A DNA stretch of 64,000 nt from Amoebophrya sp. A120 (Eukaryota; Sar; Dinophyceae; Syndiniales; Amoebophryaceae). Below are positions 46,436 to 58,601 of the stretch, piece by piece. The stretch's first letter is position 1. Every line of letters begins with the position of its first letter. Below the pieces are notes generated by a model. That model saw nothing but the letters and a program-made list of their open reading frames with translations, searched no databases and was not told the DNA's origin. The stretch covers positions 6,180,476-6,244,475 of the forward strand of contig CAJINV010000002.1 in the NCBI GenBank assembly GCA_905178155.1, read 5' to 3'. The position numbers and the translations under genes were made by a program.

Positions 46436-49400
46436 TTATGTACTGCTTGCAGTAGTTCCCGCGGGTGCGGCAACTGCGGCCGGAGGAGTACTAGATTTGC
46501 CGCCTGCGGTGGTCGCTGATGTCGTCCCGGCTCCACCAATTCCAACCATCGCGCTAATCAAGTTCATGCCGGTCGGCACAGCAGCACCTCCACCTCCGCC
46601 AGAAGATAAAAACCCAGCACCTGCGGTTGCCCCACTCGAAGATGCGGTAGTGCCAGCTTGTGCACCAGTCGACGACGTTCCCCCGATGGACAGGTTGTGC
46701 ACCTCCTGCATCAACGAGTCAAAGTAATTCAGCGGGGCCTTCATGATGCACTTCAGCGGGGCGATCACTTGCTGCTCTTTTCTGCAAAAGCTCCCGTCCG
46801 GCAAGGAGCAGAGTTCGATGATCTTTTTCGGGTCGTCCCGGTCGGTCAAACTGATGCCGAACGAAACCAGCACCTCCACGCGGTAACGCTGCAGCGTGGT
46901 CGCGTCCTTCGGGACGTTTTTCAGTTCGAAACACCGGAGCACGAGGTGCGACATGTAGGACATGTCGGTTAAATCAGAAATCACGTCCCAGTCGTAGTAC
47001 ACCCCCTCGGGAAGCTGGTCATCCACATCGTACGATCCTCCGTAGTTGTTATTGTCCGAGCTGCTGTCGTTCCCGGCTGAGGACTGCCCGCTGTTGCTGT
47101 TGGAAACCATACCGTGCTGGTTTTGGTGGTTCTTCATGGGCCGGAAGTATGCCAGTATGTTCAAAAAAGTGTGCATGGTACTAGCTGACGTGACGTACAC
47201 GCGGGACCGGATCGTGTTCAGATTGTCCGTTCGGTTCGGAAACCAATCCTCGCCCTTCCACTTGTACTCGTTTTTGATCGTCTTTTGCTTCTGCTGCGCG
47301 CTGGATGCGGTGGCGGGAGCTGGTGCTCCTCCGGCAGGGTGGGTCGAGGCAGATGCTGAACCGGCGGTCGTTCCTCCTGACTGGGCACCTACTATCGCGG
47401 GGGGATTGGACAGTGACTTTTCCAGTTTTTTTGCAGTGGAAGAGCTTTTGCTTTGCTGATCTACTTCTCCGACGAGATTGGTACTATTGGTCTGCTCTTG
47501 TGGCTTGGTCGAAGTAGTAGAACCAACATTACTGTTGGAACTACCTGCTGCATTATTCCCCTGCTCCTGCGCTTGCCCAGATGATGTAGAAGCTGCAACT
47601 GCACCGGCGGTCGTGCCGATCACACTGGCACTTGCTTTTGATTTTTTCTCTACCTCCGCTTGCGCTGCAGCTGCTGCTGCCGTTCCAGTCCCAGTCGCGC
47701 GGCCGCTCATGCCGGTATTCCTGGTCAATCTCTCGACTTCACTGCCGGCTAGCAGTCGATCCTGTTCCTTACTCAAGTGCGCATTCACCGCGCGGTCGGC
47801 TTCGGAAATCTTCTTGTTTTGAAGACTACTAGCAGCAGCATCGACTGCCCCTCCATTCGAAGCGACACTGGAAACCGCGGTCCCAGCACTCCCGGCCGTA
47901 CGGTTCGCGGGCGAAACGGCGCCGGAAGACTGCTTCTGAATTTCGGGCGACGAGCTTATCAGCGGCACGATCTGATTCAAGGGTGAGTCCGTTACACTAG
48001 CGGTTTTGTTCGTTCGACTATTGTCCGATAATCCGCTATTTTGCCTCTGGTTTTTTTCCAACTTCTGATCCGGACTCTCGTTGGACATCTCGCTGTTTGC
48101 TGTCTCTGTTTTAATATCTTCATCTACTTTTGATTTTTCACCATAATTGTCCGGTATCAACATCCCACCGGATATTGACCCTGCGTATTCGGACAGAGGT
48201 GTGGTTGGCTGGAGCAAGGAACCACTAGACGTTCCCCCTTGTTGTAGCTGTCCACCGCCCGGAGCGACAGACGCCTTCTCCTTCGACGGTTTTGTTTTCT
48301 TCTTCGTCTTCCCAACAATGTCCGAAAATTCCTCCTTCTCATTCACCTGCTGCTGCACATCTGCCTCGTACGTCTCGCGCAGCTGTCGCAGCGCCTCCTC
48401 CCGGGTCGTCGTGTCGGGGTATAGCATCGACGTGGTTCGGTCGCCATTATTTGCAGTGGATCCGGTGTTTCCATTTAATATTCTCGACGCAGCAGCTCCC
48501 TGCTGATCTACTAGCAGCTTCGTACTAGTACTATTGGGGAACGTCGTATTAGTTCCAATTGCAGTTGTCCTAGGCGTCGCGTGCAGTAAACTCGGTTCCG
48601 GGCTGCCTTTTCCAGAAGAACCAGTTTCCGCGAACGCCGGGCCCGGACTCTGGGTGCTGCTGTTTGCTCCTGCTCCTGCAAGAGCCGGAACAACCGCCTC
48701 GGGGTTACTCGACGAAGTAGCGCGCGACAGCCCCGAAGCCAAGGACGGCGATAGATGCATGGGATTCTGGTTTGGATCATTTGGAAACAAATTGTTGTTT
48801 TCCATCATCTCGCTGTGTTTCTGCAGGTCAGAGGAAGAAATAAATTCTTGGTGTACTACTGCAACCGCAGGCTGCGACGTCTGAGGACCACGATGGCCCT
48901 GCTCCAGAACCTTGTCGCTGATTTGCACGCCTGATGTCACAACCCTCGTCGACTGTTTCTTCGTCGAGTCATCGCTGTACGGCTCCATCTTCATATCTTT
49001 CGTTGCGAGAGAACTGTGGAAGGAGGTGGAATCGGTTGGAGCAGCTGTCGTGCTAAGCTGGGGTGCCCCACCACGTCCTTGATTGTTATTATTTTCAGCA
49101 ACTACTATACTTCTCGCCGGTTCGGCCACGGGCGTTGGCGCGCCGCTTGTGATGTGCATCTGGCTCGACGCGGAGAGCGTGGACGGGGACGAGAGCGAGA
49201 CGTGCATAATTTGTGCATGATTCTCAGCACCAGGTAGTTGTCCCGCCGTTGAAGATGCGACAGAACTTTTTCCGCCAGCGGGGCCCGCCACGGGCGACAG
49301 GCTCGGGGAGGGAGTGCTTTGCTTTCGACCCGCAGCTTCGACGTCCCCTGCAGTTGTTTCTAGCGCCGGCGCTGGGGGTCGGGTTTTGGTACTACTATTG

Positions 49401-52400
49401 TGTGGGTTCTGCGCTCCGGCTGATGTTCCAAAATCCTCCTTTCGCTGGTCCCCTCCTGCTACCCCCGCCGCGTCACCCGAGTTGCCAATTTTGTTGCTCA
49501 CTCCCTTATTCGCCGAAGAACCTCCACCGTTGTTGTTCTCGTTCGCATTTTGCTGCTGGCTGCTGTGCCCGGTCAGCGACATCTTTTTCCCGGCCTCATC
49601 TCTGCTGTCCAGCATGAACTCCTATGGATTGTAAAAATGTCTGGGTCTGGAAGAATGGAAGGTCTGTCATGCTCTGCCAGCATGACGGCAAAGTCTGTCA
49701 TGCACGTTACCCAAGAGCCCTGTTTTTTGTCATGCATCGTATCGTATCGCTTTGACCTTTGACTCCTGTCAGGGTGGCGTTAGAACAGATTTAGCCTCTG
49801 CCAATACCGTGGCGTTAGAACAGATTTAGCCTCTGCCAATACCCCTAGGTGGACACCCGTTCCACGTCCTACAGGTACCACCCGACCGCATCCGCTGAAC
49901 CGTCATGCAGAAACGCAGTTTGTCATGCAGAATAGGCAACACCTCGAAGCTCAGAAATTTGTCATGCTGAGCCAGCACTTGTGGCCGCCTCATGATACGC
50001 CAATCAGCATCACAAGTTCCCAGACCCCGACATTTTTACATTTGATAACTCCAGATCCCCCACGATTTTCTCCGCCAGCCGCCACGACACCTCGGCGCCG
50101 TATTCTATGGAAAAACGTCCCCACTCCAGAGTCAAGATGGGGAATTGGCTAGACAAATCCACAAGCTTTGGCTGTTTTGCATGACAAATTTGGACTCGTA
50201 GTGAAGTACTGTTTGAGGTAGTTCACCAGCGTCACAGATCTAGTATATCATGCTGATTGTAGCATGACAAATTCCAAAACTCGACTAGAAAATGCGTCTT
50301 ATGGCGCTCCGCATGAGAAACATTTTCAGCATGCAGATTTGCATTACAACTATGGGGTGGGGACGTTTTTAAATACGATACGCCGATGGTTTTCTTCTCT
50401 TCAATCGAAATCCCGAATTCTGCCGTGGTGACCCAGCAGTTCAGGGGTAAAACCAAATTGAATACTTTCTCGGCCAAGTGCCGGCAGTCGATGAAGTCCA
50501 ACTCCTCCCGCCGATGGGTTAGGTCGTAGTAGATGTTGTCGTAAATCTCCGGGATCTTTGACGTGTCGAAAATGTACTTGGACTGATACGTTTTCACCTT
50601 CGAACTCGAGGGCACTAGGGGGGTCGTCGCGGACGAGCCTTGGTGCGGCAGGTGGTGGTCACCTCCAGGACCGCCAGACGTGACCACTATCCTGAGAAAA
50701 AACATTCCCAGCCCACAGTTGTAAAAATGCAAACCTGCATGCTAAAAATGTTTCTGATGCGGAGCCCCATGAGAAGCATTTTCTAGGCGCGTTTCGGGAT
50801 TTGCGATGCTCCAATCAGCTTGCTATCCTAGGTCTGTGATGCTGCTGAACTAGCTAAACAGGATTACACTACGAGGTCAAACGTGTCATGCGCAACAGCC
50901 AATGCTGGCTGATTTGTGTAGCAGGTTCCCTATCTTGACCATGGCGCGGGGACGTTTTCACTCAGGATAACCACGCCTGTCGCGCTGTGCGCGAGTTGCA
51001 CTTGTTTCGAGGTAGTCGACGCACGGGCTGTACGTATCAAATGCAAAAATGTCTGGGTCTTGAAGAGCCAAACTTGTGATGCTGCATTTGGATGCTAAAA
51101 AAACCTGCATTGCATGACCAGCAAGAGGATTAAAATTTGGCTACGCGGAGAGGGCATTTGTCATGCTGAATGCGCATAGATAAGCGCTCAAAAAATCTGT
51201 GATACTATGCCATACATCACAGACATCATGGACGATCATGGAAAATGTGCACGACAAAGTTGTGCTCTTCCAGACCCAGACATTTTTGCATTTAATAGCA
51301 CGATCACTCGGCTGAAAGGAGTTGGCGAAGGAAGTGGGGGCTGTGGTTGTCGTGTGGAGGTTTTGCTGGTTTGTTATTGTTTGCTGTTGTTTTAGTAGTC
51401 CACCTCCCGGTGGTGGTGCCATCATGCCCTGATAATTATTTCCTTGTTTGTTAATGCTTGAGGAAGAGCTGGAACTTGTAATTTGCTTCGTTGTAGCCAT
51501 TGAAGCTGCTCCACTACTAGAAGAACCGCCGGCCTTTTGTTCTACTGCCGAAGAGGGCGACTGTTGCACAGCCGTCCCCGAGTGGTCCGAGTGGTGCAGC
51601 GACGCAGCCGAGGAATGACTCCTAGGCGAAAGCAGCTTGTGGCCCTGATGTTTTTTCTTGTTCTGTGGTCCCGAAGTAGATGCTTGATCATGGTCGTCGC
51701 GTGGGCTGGTGCTCGACTGCGGACTCGCGGACTTCGTGGAGACTTTGGAAGTAGCACCGGAAGCAGCTGAGGAACTAGCCAAAGGTCTTCGCGACGATGT
51801 TGATGTTGTTCCATGATCAGCGGTTACCGGAGTGGCCAAAGTACTAGAACCTCGTGTTGATATCTGGTGCGAAGCAGTGGACGTCGATTCTGCTCCTGCG
51901 TAGTTGTCAGCAGGCGTGTGCATGCGACTGCTGTGGGCTGCAGAAGTTGATGCACCATCTCCGGTTCTTGTTGTAGAAGCACTACTACCTCCGCCCTTGT
52001 TCTTCGCACTCAGCCCAGCAGTAGAGGTCGAAACGTTATTCCCAGCTGCACCTGAAGAACTCGAGAAAGAAAGTTTCGCACCGAGATTCAAGTTTTTCAC
52101 CGCATTATTTCCGTTCCTCCCCATAATTCTATTCGTAGTTCCTGCTACTTTCGCGTCGCTGTTCGGACTCGAATCCACCCCTCGTGTGTCGTTCTCGTCG
52201 TCGGGCGAGTTGAAAGTGTAGTCACTTTCCCGGTGAAAAGAGCTCGTTTTTTCCGCGGGGCTCGACTTGTTCGTGGTCAGTTCGTTGCTGTCTGTAAAAA
52301 AATCGTCGCTGTCGATCGTCCTGCCGACGTTCGGACTGCTCCGGGCGTTCGTGCCCCGGCTTCGCAAGGGCCACGTGCGGTCGTTGGCTTCCAGTTCCTC

Positions 52401-55400
52401 CTTGTTTTCCATGTCGTCATCCTGCTGCGCCAGCTTGATCTCCCCTTGGAGTCTCTTCAAATCGGCCGGGTGCGGGCCCCGGCGGCCGAGCGCAAGTTCG
52501 ATGGTCCGGTCTCGCGGCTCGTCGTCATTTTCCCCGTCCTCAGGGTCGTCTACGTCTAGTACTTTGTCATCGAGAAAATTATTGTTGTTGTTCAAAGCAG
52601 TGGCTTTCGAACTGTTTTGTTCCTGTATCGGGTTCAAGTCCGATCTCGTTTGCAGCAGTGGCGGAACCAAACTTCCGTCCTCAGATCCGGAGTAGGTGAG
52701 TAACCCGCGAGATGAAATTTGTCCCACCGAACCACCGTCCTTGGAGGCTTTGGTCATGTCGAGGCCGCTGCCAGAGGAACTTACCCCTTTCATTACAGAT
52801 GCGTCGCTCCCTGTTGCGGAGGAGGTTGCGACGATTGACGTGTGGTCTACTCCAGCGCTTAATACTGCAGTGTTTAACATGTTATTGTCCAAATTATTGT
52901 AACCTGGTGCAGTCGTCCTAGTAGTGCCATTATTTCCCATCACACCATCGACAGGACCCACTGCACCGGAATTGCTTACAACTCCCGTGCTTAATTTCGT
53001 GCTCATAGTTGTGATGTGACCGCCTGCTCCATACTGCTCGTGCGAGCTCGTCCTCGTGTCCCGGACAAAGTTGGTCCCGCCGTCTAACGGAGTGGTCGCA
53101 GTTGTATTGTTCAACATCCCACCAGCCGCGACATTACTCGTCAACGTCGTTCCGCCGGTGGTGCTATCAACTGCAAAAACGTCTGGGTCTGGAAACTTGT
53201 AATGCTGCGTTGGGAACAGTGAATGCTCTGTAATGCACCACCAAGCATGAGAAATATCTGCGCTTCTTTGTGTTGCGTTTTTCGCATGACAAACTGCGTT
53301 TTTGCATGACAGGCAAAAGGGTCTCTTCTTGGACACGCATCACAAACTTTTTGGTCATGCCAGACAAGCATGACAAATCTCGCAATCTTCCAGACCCAGA
53401 CATTTTTGCATTTGATAGGTGCTGTGCTGGCCTCGGTTCACGTCCGACGGGGTTGCGGCGGTGGACTGAGCGGTGGATATGACCTGCTCAAACGTTACAA
53501 TCTCAAACGTTACAATAGAATCTGAATTTTATATTGCATAAAGAGCATGAGGAACGTGTAGAGAATTGAGCTTTTCGCAATACAAATTTCGCCGGATTTC
53601 AGGTAGGTTTGGGACTCCGAACCTTGTGATGCGCAATCCTATGGGAGGAGGCTAGATCATGCAGCTCTTGCATCACAGCTTTCCAGATTCTATTGTAACG
53701 TTTGAGATTGTAAAACCTGAGCGGGTTATAGTGGACTGTGCGGATTTTTTCGTCTCCGATTCCTTCACGAAGCCGAAGAGTAACTTTCGCCACCGGAACA
53801 GCAGCCTTTTCAAGATCATGTTCGATTTCCCCTTGTCGTCCAGCAGGCGGGGTAACTGCTGCGGATTCACCAAGTCCCGGTGCGGGCCGACTCCCCGCGG
53901 GGGCGGATGCTCGTTGTCGGAAGCCCCGCTGTCGTTGTCGCTGTCCTCGTTCACCTCGATGGAGCTGTGCACCCGGTCGATGAAAATCGTGATCTGCGAC
54001 ATCAGTTTTCGCAACAGCGCGTGCGGGGATTTGTACTGCTCCAGCATCACCCTCAACACGTGCGTTAAACCGGTCAACCGCGTTGCCGAGGGGACCATCC
54101 GCTCGATGAAGTCGTCGACGGAAGTGGTGAGCTCCTTCGTGTGCAACAGCGAGTCGATCTTCTTCTTCACCAGCTCCCGGCTGTGCTTCGGGATCGGCTC
54201 GTCGAGTAACTCCTGTGCCGTCCTGGATGTGGTCACCATGGAAACCAAGATCGGCGTCAAATCCCCCACGAGATCCAAAAACCCCTTGGTGAACGCGGCG
54301 GCGGTCACCTGGCACCGCCCCTCCAAGGAACTGTAGATTTTGAAGTTGTGGCGGAAGGTCGAGTGCAACGCGAGCAAGGACTCATTCGGCGGGTACAAAC
54401 ACATCCGCAATCGGCACCCCAGGTTTTCCGCCTGCTCCCGACCAACCTTCGTGATCTCGCCGCCCCACTTCGCAACCACCTGGATCTGCGTCACCCGGTT
54501 CGCGAGCCCGGGTTTGGAGCTGGGCGCGACGATGGGCTTCAATTGTACTTTCCTGTTCAGACCGGTGAATTTGTCGTGTAGGCACAAAATCTCCCGTAGC
54601 AACTCCATGTTGTGTCTTTCTCGGACCAACGTGTTCGCGTACGCGGAACTGGAGGTCGTGGAGCTCGATTTCTGCTGCTGTTGTTGTACCACCGCAACGG
54701 AAGTGGAGTTGTCTTCCTTGTCCGTCTGAGCTCGGTCTGCACCTTGATGAAAACCGCTTGATGTTCCGTATTGCAAGTTGATCGACTCGGTTAACTCCTC
54801 GATAATTCCTTCGACTTCAGCTAGCAACTTTTTCAAATCGTCCACCGACTTAATGGTGATTTCCTTTGTCTGCTCCTTCGGTAGCCAAGCTTTCTGCTGC
54901 ACGTGACTCCCGGACGAGGAAGCCGCCCCCGGGTCCTCCGGGGAGGAAGGATTCTTGTTCGTGGAGAGGGTGGACAAGTCGTTTTTGCTGGTGGAATTAA
55001 CATTCGCGTGGGCGCTCTGGCTGCTACTGCTTCCGGTCGCGCCAGAAATAACACCCACAGGAGCAGCTCCATTTGTGTGGCTGTTATTTTCCGCCCCGCT
55101 GTTGTTTCCGTTATTTATTTTCGCCCGCGCGGCGGCATTTTTGTCGTCCTCCTGTTCTTGCTTGTGCACTCGGAGAGTCCCGGAAATCAGGTTCGCGCCC
55201 GAGTTTGAGTTTTCCCGAGCGACCAAATCCGAGTCATCGTAACCCGTGTCGTTTTCTAACGATAACGAACCTTCTTCCTGCAGCTGCTGCGGAGATTTCC
55301 CGGAGCCTTTCCGCGGAACCAACTTTTCGACCGGAGATACAACGTTGTCGTTCGACGTGGTAATCTCGTCGGTGATCGTCAGCTGGCCGGGCTGTGATGT

Positions 55401-58400
55401 AAATCAAAATTTCACAAATCTAATTCCTAGATACTAGTGCGTACACTGCAGCTGCAGCTACACAGAAGTACAAAACGGTCAAGACTACAAAACAGAAAAA
55501 CCAAGTATAGTTACTCTCTTATACCCCAGCCGCCTTCTCTCCGAGTGCCAACCCGGCCTCCGCGGCAGAGGCTCGCACCGGGGTCCTGTCCACCGCGGAC
55601 GATGATGCCGTAGAGTCGTCCCTTCGCCCTGCCACAGTAGCGCTAGTACTACTGCTCGTCCCCGGCACGCCAGCTGCATTATTACTCCCCGCCGCGGCCC
55701 CGTCCTCACCCGCGGCGGCTGCCATTCTCGCGTTCCTCTTCCGCAAAATCATTTCCAAATTCCCCCCCATCCCGGCGTAAGCGTTCACCGTGCCATCTGG
55801 GTTTTCCGCGTTGGCCGCAATTGTTCCCGGTGGGGGTCCTTTGTACACGTACTGGAGAAAAATGGGGTGTTGCGTTCGGAACTTCAACTTCTCCTTCGGC
55901 TTCCGGTCTCCGTGCCGCATAATCACCAGCACCGATTTCAGCTCCCCCGTGTTCTCTTCTTCCTCCGTCGTGCCGAGAAAATTGGTCGGCTTCGCGCTCG
56001 ACATCCCATCCGCGAGCAAAGATGTGCTGTCACCGACCCCCGCTATAACGCGCTCAGCTGTTACAATCTACTCAAGCGTTACAATACAATATGGAGATCT
56101 GTGATGCAAGAGTGCATGATCTAGCCAACTCTCATAGGATTGCGCATGACAAGTTCCGGAGCTCCAAACCCGACTACAATCTGGCGAAATTTGTATTGCA
56201 GAGAGTGGAACGCTCTGCGAGTCTGTCATGCTCATCATGCAAGACAAATCTCAGACTCTACTGTAACGTTTGAGATTGTAACACCTGAGTGGGTTATACC
56301 CGCCGACGCGATATTCGGAAAGTACTCCGCGTCCGCGAACGTCTGTTGCACAATGTCCCGTGTCAACGCCGTCGCGGTTGACTGCGGCGCGGAGGCGGCG
56401 CGGTTCGGGTCGTGTTCCAAGTAGTTCAGGAGCGATAATCTTCGGTCCGCGTCCAACCCGCCGAAGACGCCGCTGGTCCGAACCGTTTGCTCTTTCAATT
56501 TGTCGTAGAAAAAACGCTATGGAATACAAAAGTATCGTACTCGTAGTAATTGCCATAAGGCATGACAAATCTTGTCCTTAAGGTAAAACAGCATGACAAA
56601 TTCCATTTGTCATGCTGAGCGACTTTGTAATGCAATTTATACTAGTACGATACTTTTGCAATGCATAAACGCTTCAGCTGCACCGCGGCGTCCGTGTAGT
56701 ACTTCTGGTTCGTCTTTCAAATGCAAATACGTCTGGGTCTGGAATAATTTCTAGGTTTGTCATGCATATTTTGCACGACCCATGATGCCTGTAGTGCATG
56801 ACTTAGCATCACAGATTTTTGGAAGGCTTCCTGATCCTGATGCCTATTCCGCATGACAAATCCCGTCTCCGCGTAGCACAATCTGGGCTCCTCTTGCTGG
56901 TCATGCAATGCAGATTTTTTTAGAATCCAAAAATAGCATGACACGTTTGGATCCTTCCAGACCCAGACATATTTGCAATGCATATCCCCTTCACGAAGCT
57001 CCACCCGTTCACGTCGCACACGACCGGGAAAAAGCCCTTCGTGCGCAGAATGTCGAACCCACACACCGCCTGACCGAACGCGTCCACGATGGTCTGCGCG
57101 ATCTGCTTCTCAATCTGGGACAGGATGATCGGGTAGCGGACCTCTTTCCCGTCCTTCGAGCGTTGCACCGCGCCGTCCACCGTCGGCGCCTTCCGCGCTT
57201 CCCCGTGACTGTAGTTGGGACCCAACGTGTAGACTTTGATGTCTGTGCCGCCCGTGGAGATGAAGGGTTCGTAGATGTAGGGCATGTTGTGCCGGACATA
57301 GTGGACGTCGGGATCGTATTCGGACGATTTGTTGTGCACTTTCCGGAACAACCTGTATAGGAGTTTGATTTATTGATCATGTCTTTATCCTGATTCGACA
57401 AGGATCGAGATACCCCGTCGAGCAGCACTGCAGCAGTTTCACGATTTCATTCGATGAGAGAAGATATGTGCATATCGAACCGGTCACCAGTTACTGCTAC
57501 CAATACCGTTTGATCCCCCCACCCGTGTTCATGGGGTAGTACACGTAGATATTGTGGTCGTCGCCGTCGATGGGCTTCTCGACAAACGGTTTGTACACCT
57601 TCTGCCCGTCCCACACAATGTAGTCCACCGTCTCCTGAAACCGGTTCGCGTCGTTGTGGTCGGTTACCAACACGTAATTCGGGGAAGGGATGGAAAACTC
57701 CCGCAATTTTTCGTAGACAAAGTGCCGATTTCTCAACAAACTCTGTTTGTTCAGCGCATTGATTTCTATCGGCTTCCGCAATTCCACGTACTGACAGGCT
57801 TTTTCCAAGGGGAAGCCGATGGAGTCAAACGAGATCAAACAGTCCACCACCGGCCACAGCTCGCATCAAGGTGAAAAATGCCCCCACCTCCGAACTTGGG
57901 AGCATTTGTATTGCAAACCTTTCCCAACGAAACACTCGCCCTCTTGCATCTATCAGCATCAGAGATTTCCAATCGTGAATCTGAATAGCAAAAATTTGTA
58001 TTGCAAAAGACCCCAGCAAGAGTGGCGCATGTCATGCAAGCGATGCGTTACACGCCTAGAATCTGCTGCATCAGAAAGATTCATACTGATACGCATAGGC
58101 AACATACTTCTTTCATGCATGACAAAAAGTTTGCATTTGGAAACTTCGCATCACAAGTTTTTGCGACTTTGGGCGTGGGGGCATTTTTCACAGTAATAGT
58201 TCGATCGGCTCGTTCAGGATGGTCTCCTCCGCGAAAATTTCCAGGCGGAAGAAGCTCTGCAACCGGCGCAAAATGTTCTGCATCGGTGTGGACGAGGCTT
58301 TGTTCGCCATGCAGCAGATTCCCAGCGACGGTAAAGATTGCTGGTCAACAACTTGGAGGTTGGTGTTGTTCGACGTCGTTGTGGTGTCACCCAAAGTATG

Positions 58401-58601
58401 ATCGCCGGTCAAGCTGGTGCTCCGGGTATTGAAAGCGCTAGTCGTGTCAAGATTGACCATTGACCCGTTACTGCCACCTCCGTTTGATGCAGTGGCCGTT
58501 GGGTTCAGAACTTGTGATGCATTCGTCGCATTGGTCGCGGAAGAGGAGCTCGCGGCGGACCGCGGCTCGGCCGAAATGTACGCGTTCGGGGGCGCGTCCA
58601 T
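46436..58601 (-). CDS. PPIP5K/Vip1 inositol hexakisphosphate and diphosphoinositol kinase/phosphatase
   Basis: About 3,020 aa from 13 exons: 58601-58199, 57863-57507, 57352-56985, 56714-56668, 56517-56299, 56043-55525, 55391-53731, 53477-53418, 53164-51298, 51034-50970, 50687-50381, 50100-50048, 49622-46436. Ten junctions are introners, each removed with one 5-bp duplication; two are GT-AG introns (154 and 133 bp). The ATP-grasp kinase comes first: [92 protein letters not shown]. The histidine acid phosphatase begins [19 protein letters not shown] and continues to [19 protein letters not shown], then [19 protein letters not shown]. Vip1 enzymes make and degrade inositol pyrophosphates. Animal/yeast forms are about 1,100-1,400 aa; the excess here is Ser/Thr/Asn/Gly-rich inserts inside the phosphatase part (exons 7, 9 and 13). 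Confidence 0.9.
49737..49909. mobile_element. Small insertion nested inside an introner
   Basis: About 165 bp plus duplication. GTCATGCA occurs directly before it (49729-49736) and again at its end (49902-49909), and the related introner at 20511-20762 has a single copy and no insertion. It contains two tandem 35-bp units (49771-49805 and 49806-49840) starting GTGGCGTTAG. Confidence 0.8.
49771..49840. repeat. Two tandem 35-bp units
   Basis: Two identical copies starting GTGGCGTTAGAACAG and ending GCCAATACC, inside the nested insertion. Confidence 0.9.
50101..50380. mobile_element. Introner, family 3
   Basis: 280 bp. Ends TATTCTATGGAAAAACGTCC / TATCGTATTTAAAAACGTCC. 5-bp duplication CGCCG (50096-50100 and 50381-50385). 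Removal gives K-K-T-I-G-A-E-V-S-W in PPIP5K. Confidence 0.9.
50688..50969. mobile_element. Introner, family 3
   Basis: 282 bp. Both ends begin TATCCTGAG and continue into (A/T)AAAACGT-CCC-type cores. 5-bp duplication ACCAC (50683-50687 and 50970-50974). Removal gives A-T-G-V-V-T-S-G-G in PPIP5K. Confidence 0.92.
51035..51297. mobile_element. Introner, family 1 (subtype b)
   Basis: 263 bp. Ends TATCAAATGCAAAAATGTC / TATTAAATGCAAAAATGTC. Duplication GTACG / GCACG (one mismatch, 51030-51034 and 51298-51302). Removal gives P-S-D-R-A-A-R-A-S-T in PPIP5K. Reverse complement of the 18856-19118 type. Confidence 0.88.
53165..53417. mobile_element. Introner, family 1 (subtype a)
   Basis: 253 bp. Ends TATCAACTGCAAAAACGTC / TATCAAATGCAAAAATGTC. 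5-bp duplication GGTGC (53160-53164 and 53418-53422). Same orientation and interior as 20511-20762. Host PPIP5K. Confidence 0.92.
53478..53730. mobile_element. Introner, family 5
   Basis: 253 bp. Inverted ends TATGACCTGCTCAAACG / TATAACCCGCTCAGGTT-like, then ACAATCTCAAACGTTACAAT repeated around an AATAGAATC core. 5-bp duplication GTGGA (53473-53477 and 53731-53735). Removal gives [10 protein letters not shown] in PPIP5K. Confidence 0.92.
56044..56298. mobile_element. Introner, family 5
   Basis: 255 bp. Ends TATAACGCGCTCAGCTG / TATAACCCACTCAGGTG. 5-bp duplication CCCGC (56039-56043 and 56299-56303). Removal gives I-A-S-A-G-V-G-D-S in PPIP5K. Interior related to 53478-53730. Confidence 0.92.
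56518..56667. mobile_element. Introner, family 4 (short)
   Basis: 150 bp. Ends TATGGAATACAAAAGTATCG / TATGCATTGCAAAAGTATCG. 5-bp duplication AACGC (56513-56517 and 56668-56672). Removal gives V-Q-L-K-R-F-F-Y-D-K in PPIP5K. Only 47 bp separate it from the next introner. Confidence 0.92.
56715..56984. mobile_element. Introner, family 1 (subtype b)
   Basis: 270 bp. Ends TTTCAAATGCAAATACGTC / TATGCATTGCAAATATGTC. Flanks TCGTC / TCCCC, a decayed 5-bp duplication. Removing element plus one copy gives S-F-V-K-G-N-Q-K-Y-Y in the PPIP5K kinase domain, matching the family there. Same orientation as 18856-19118. Confidence 0.85.
57864..58198. mobile_element. Introner, family 6
   Basis: 335 bp. Ends CATCAAGGTGAAAAATGCCC / TATTACTGTGAAAAATGCCC, then CCCAC. 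Duplication GCTCG / GTTCG (one mismatch). Removal gives [16 protein letters not shown], the expected PPIP5K sequence context. Confidence 0.88.

Larger units (their letters stand above)
49623..50047. mobile_element. Introner, family 1 (subtype a) with a nested insertion
   Basis: 425 bp, about 170 bp longer than its relatives. 5-bp duplication ACTCC (49618-49622 and 50048-50052). Removal joins G-D-L-E to F-M-L-D-S-R in PPIP5K. Outside the nested segment it is a close reverse complement of 20511-20762. Confidence 0.92.

Noticed and set aside
46436-49615. A separate gene for the 1,059-codon frame
   Set aside because: It begins in mid-exon and its C-terminal part matches the end of the PPIP5K phosphatase region; the introner join upstream keeps frame.
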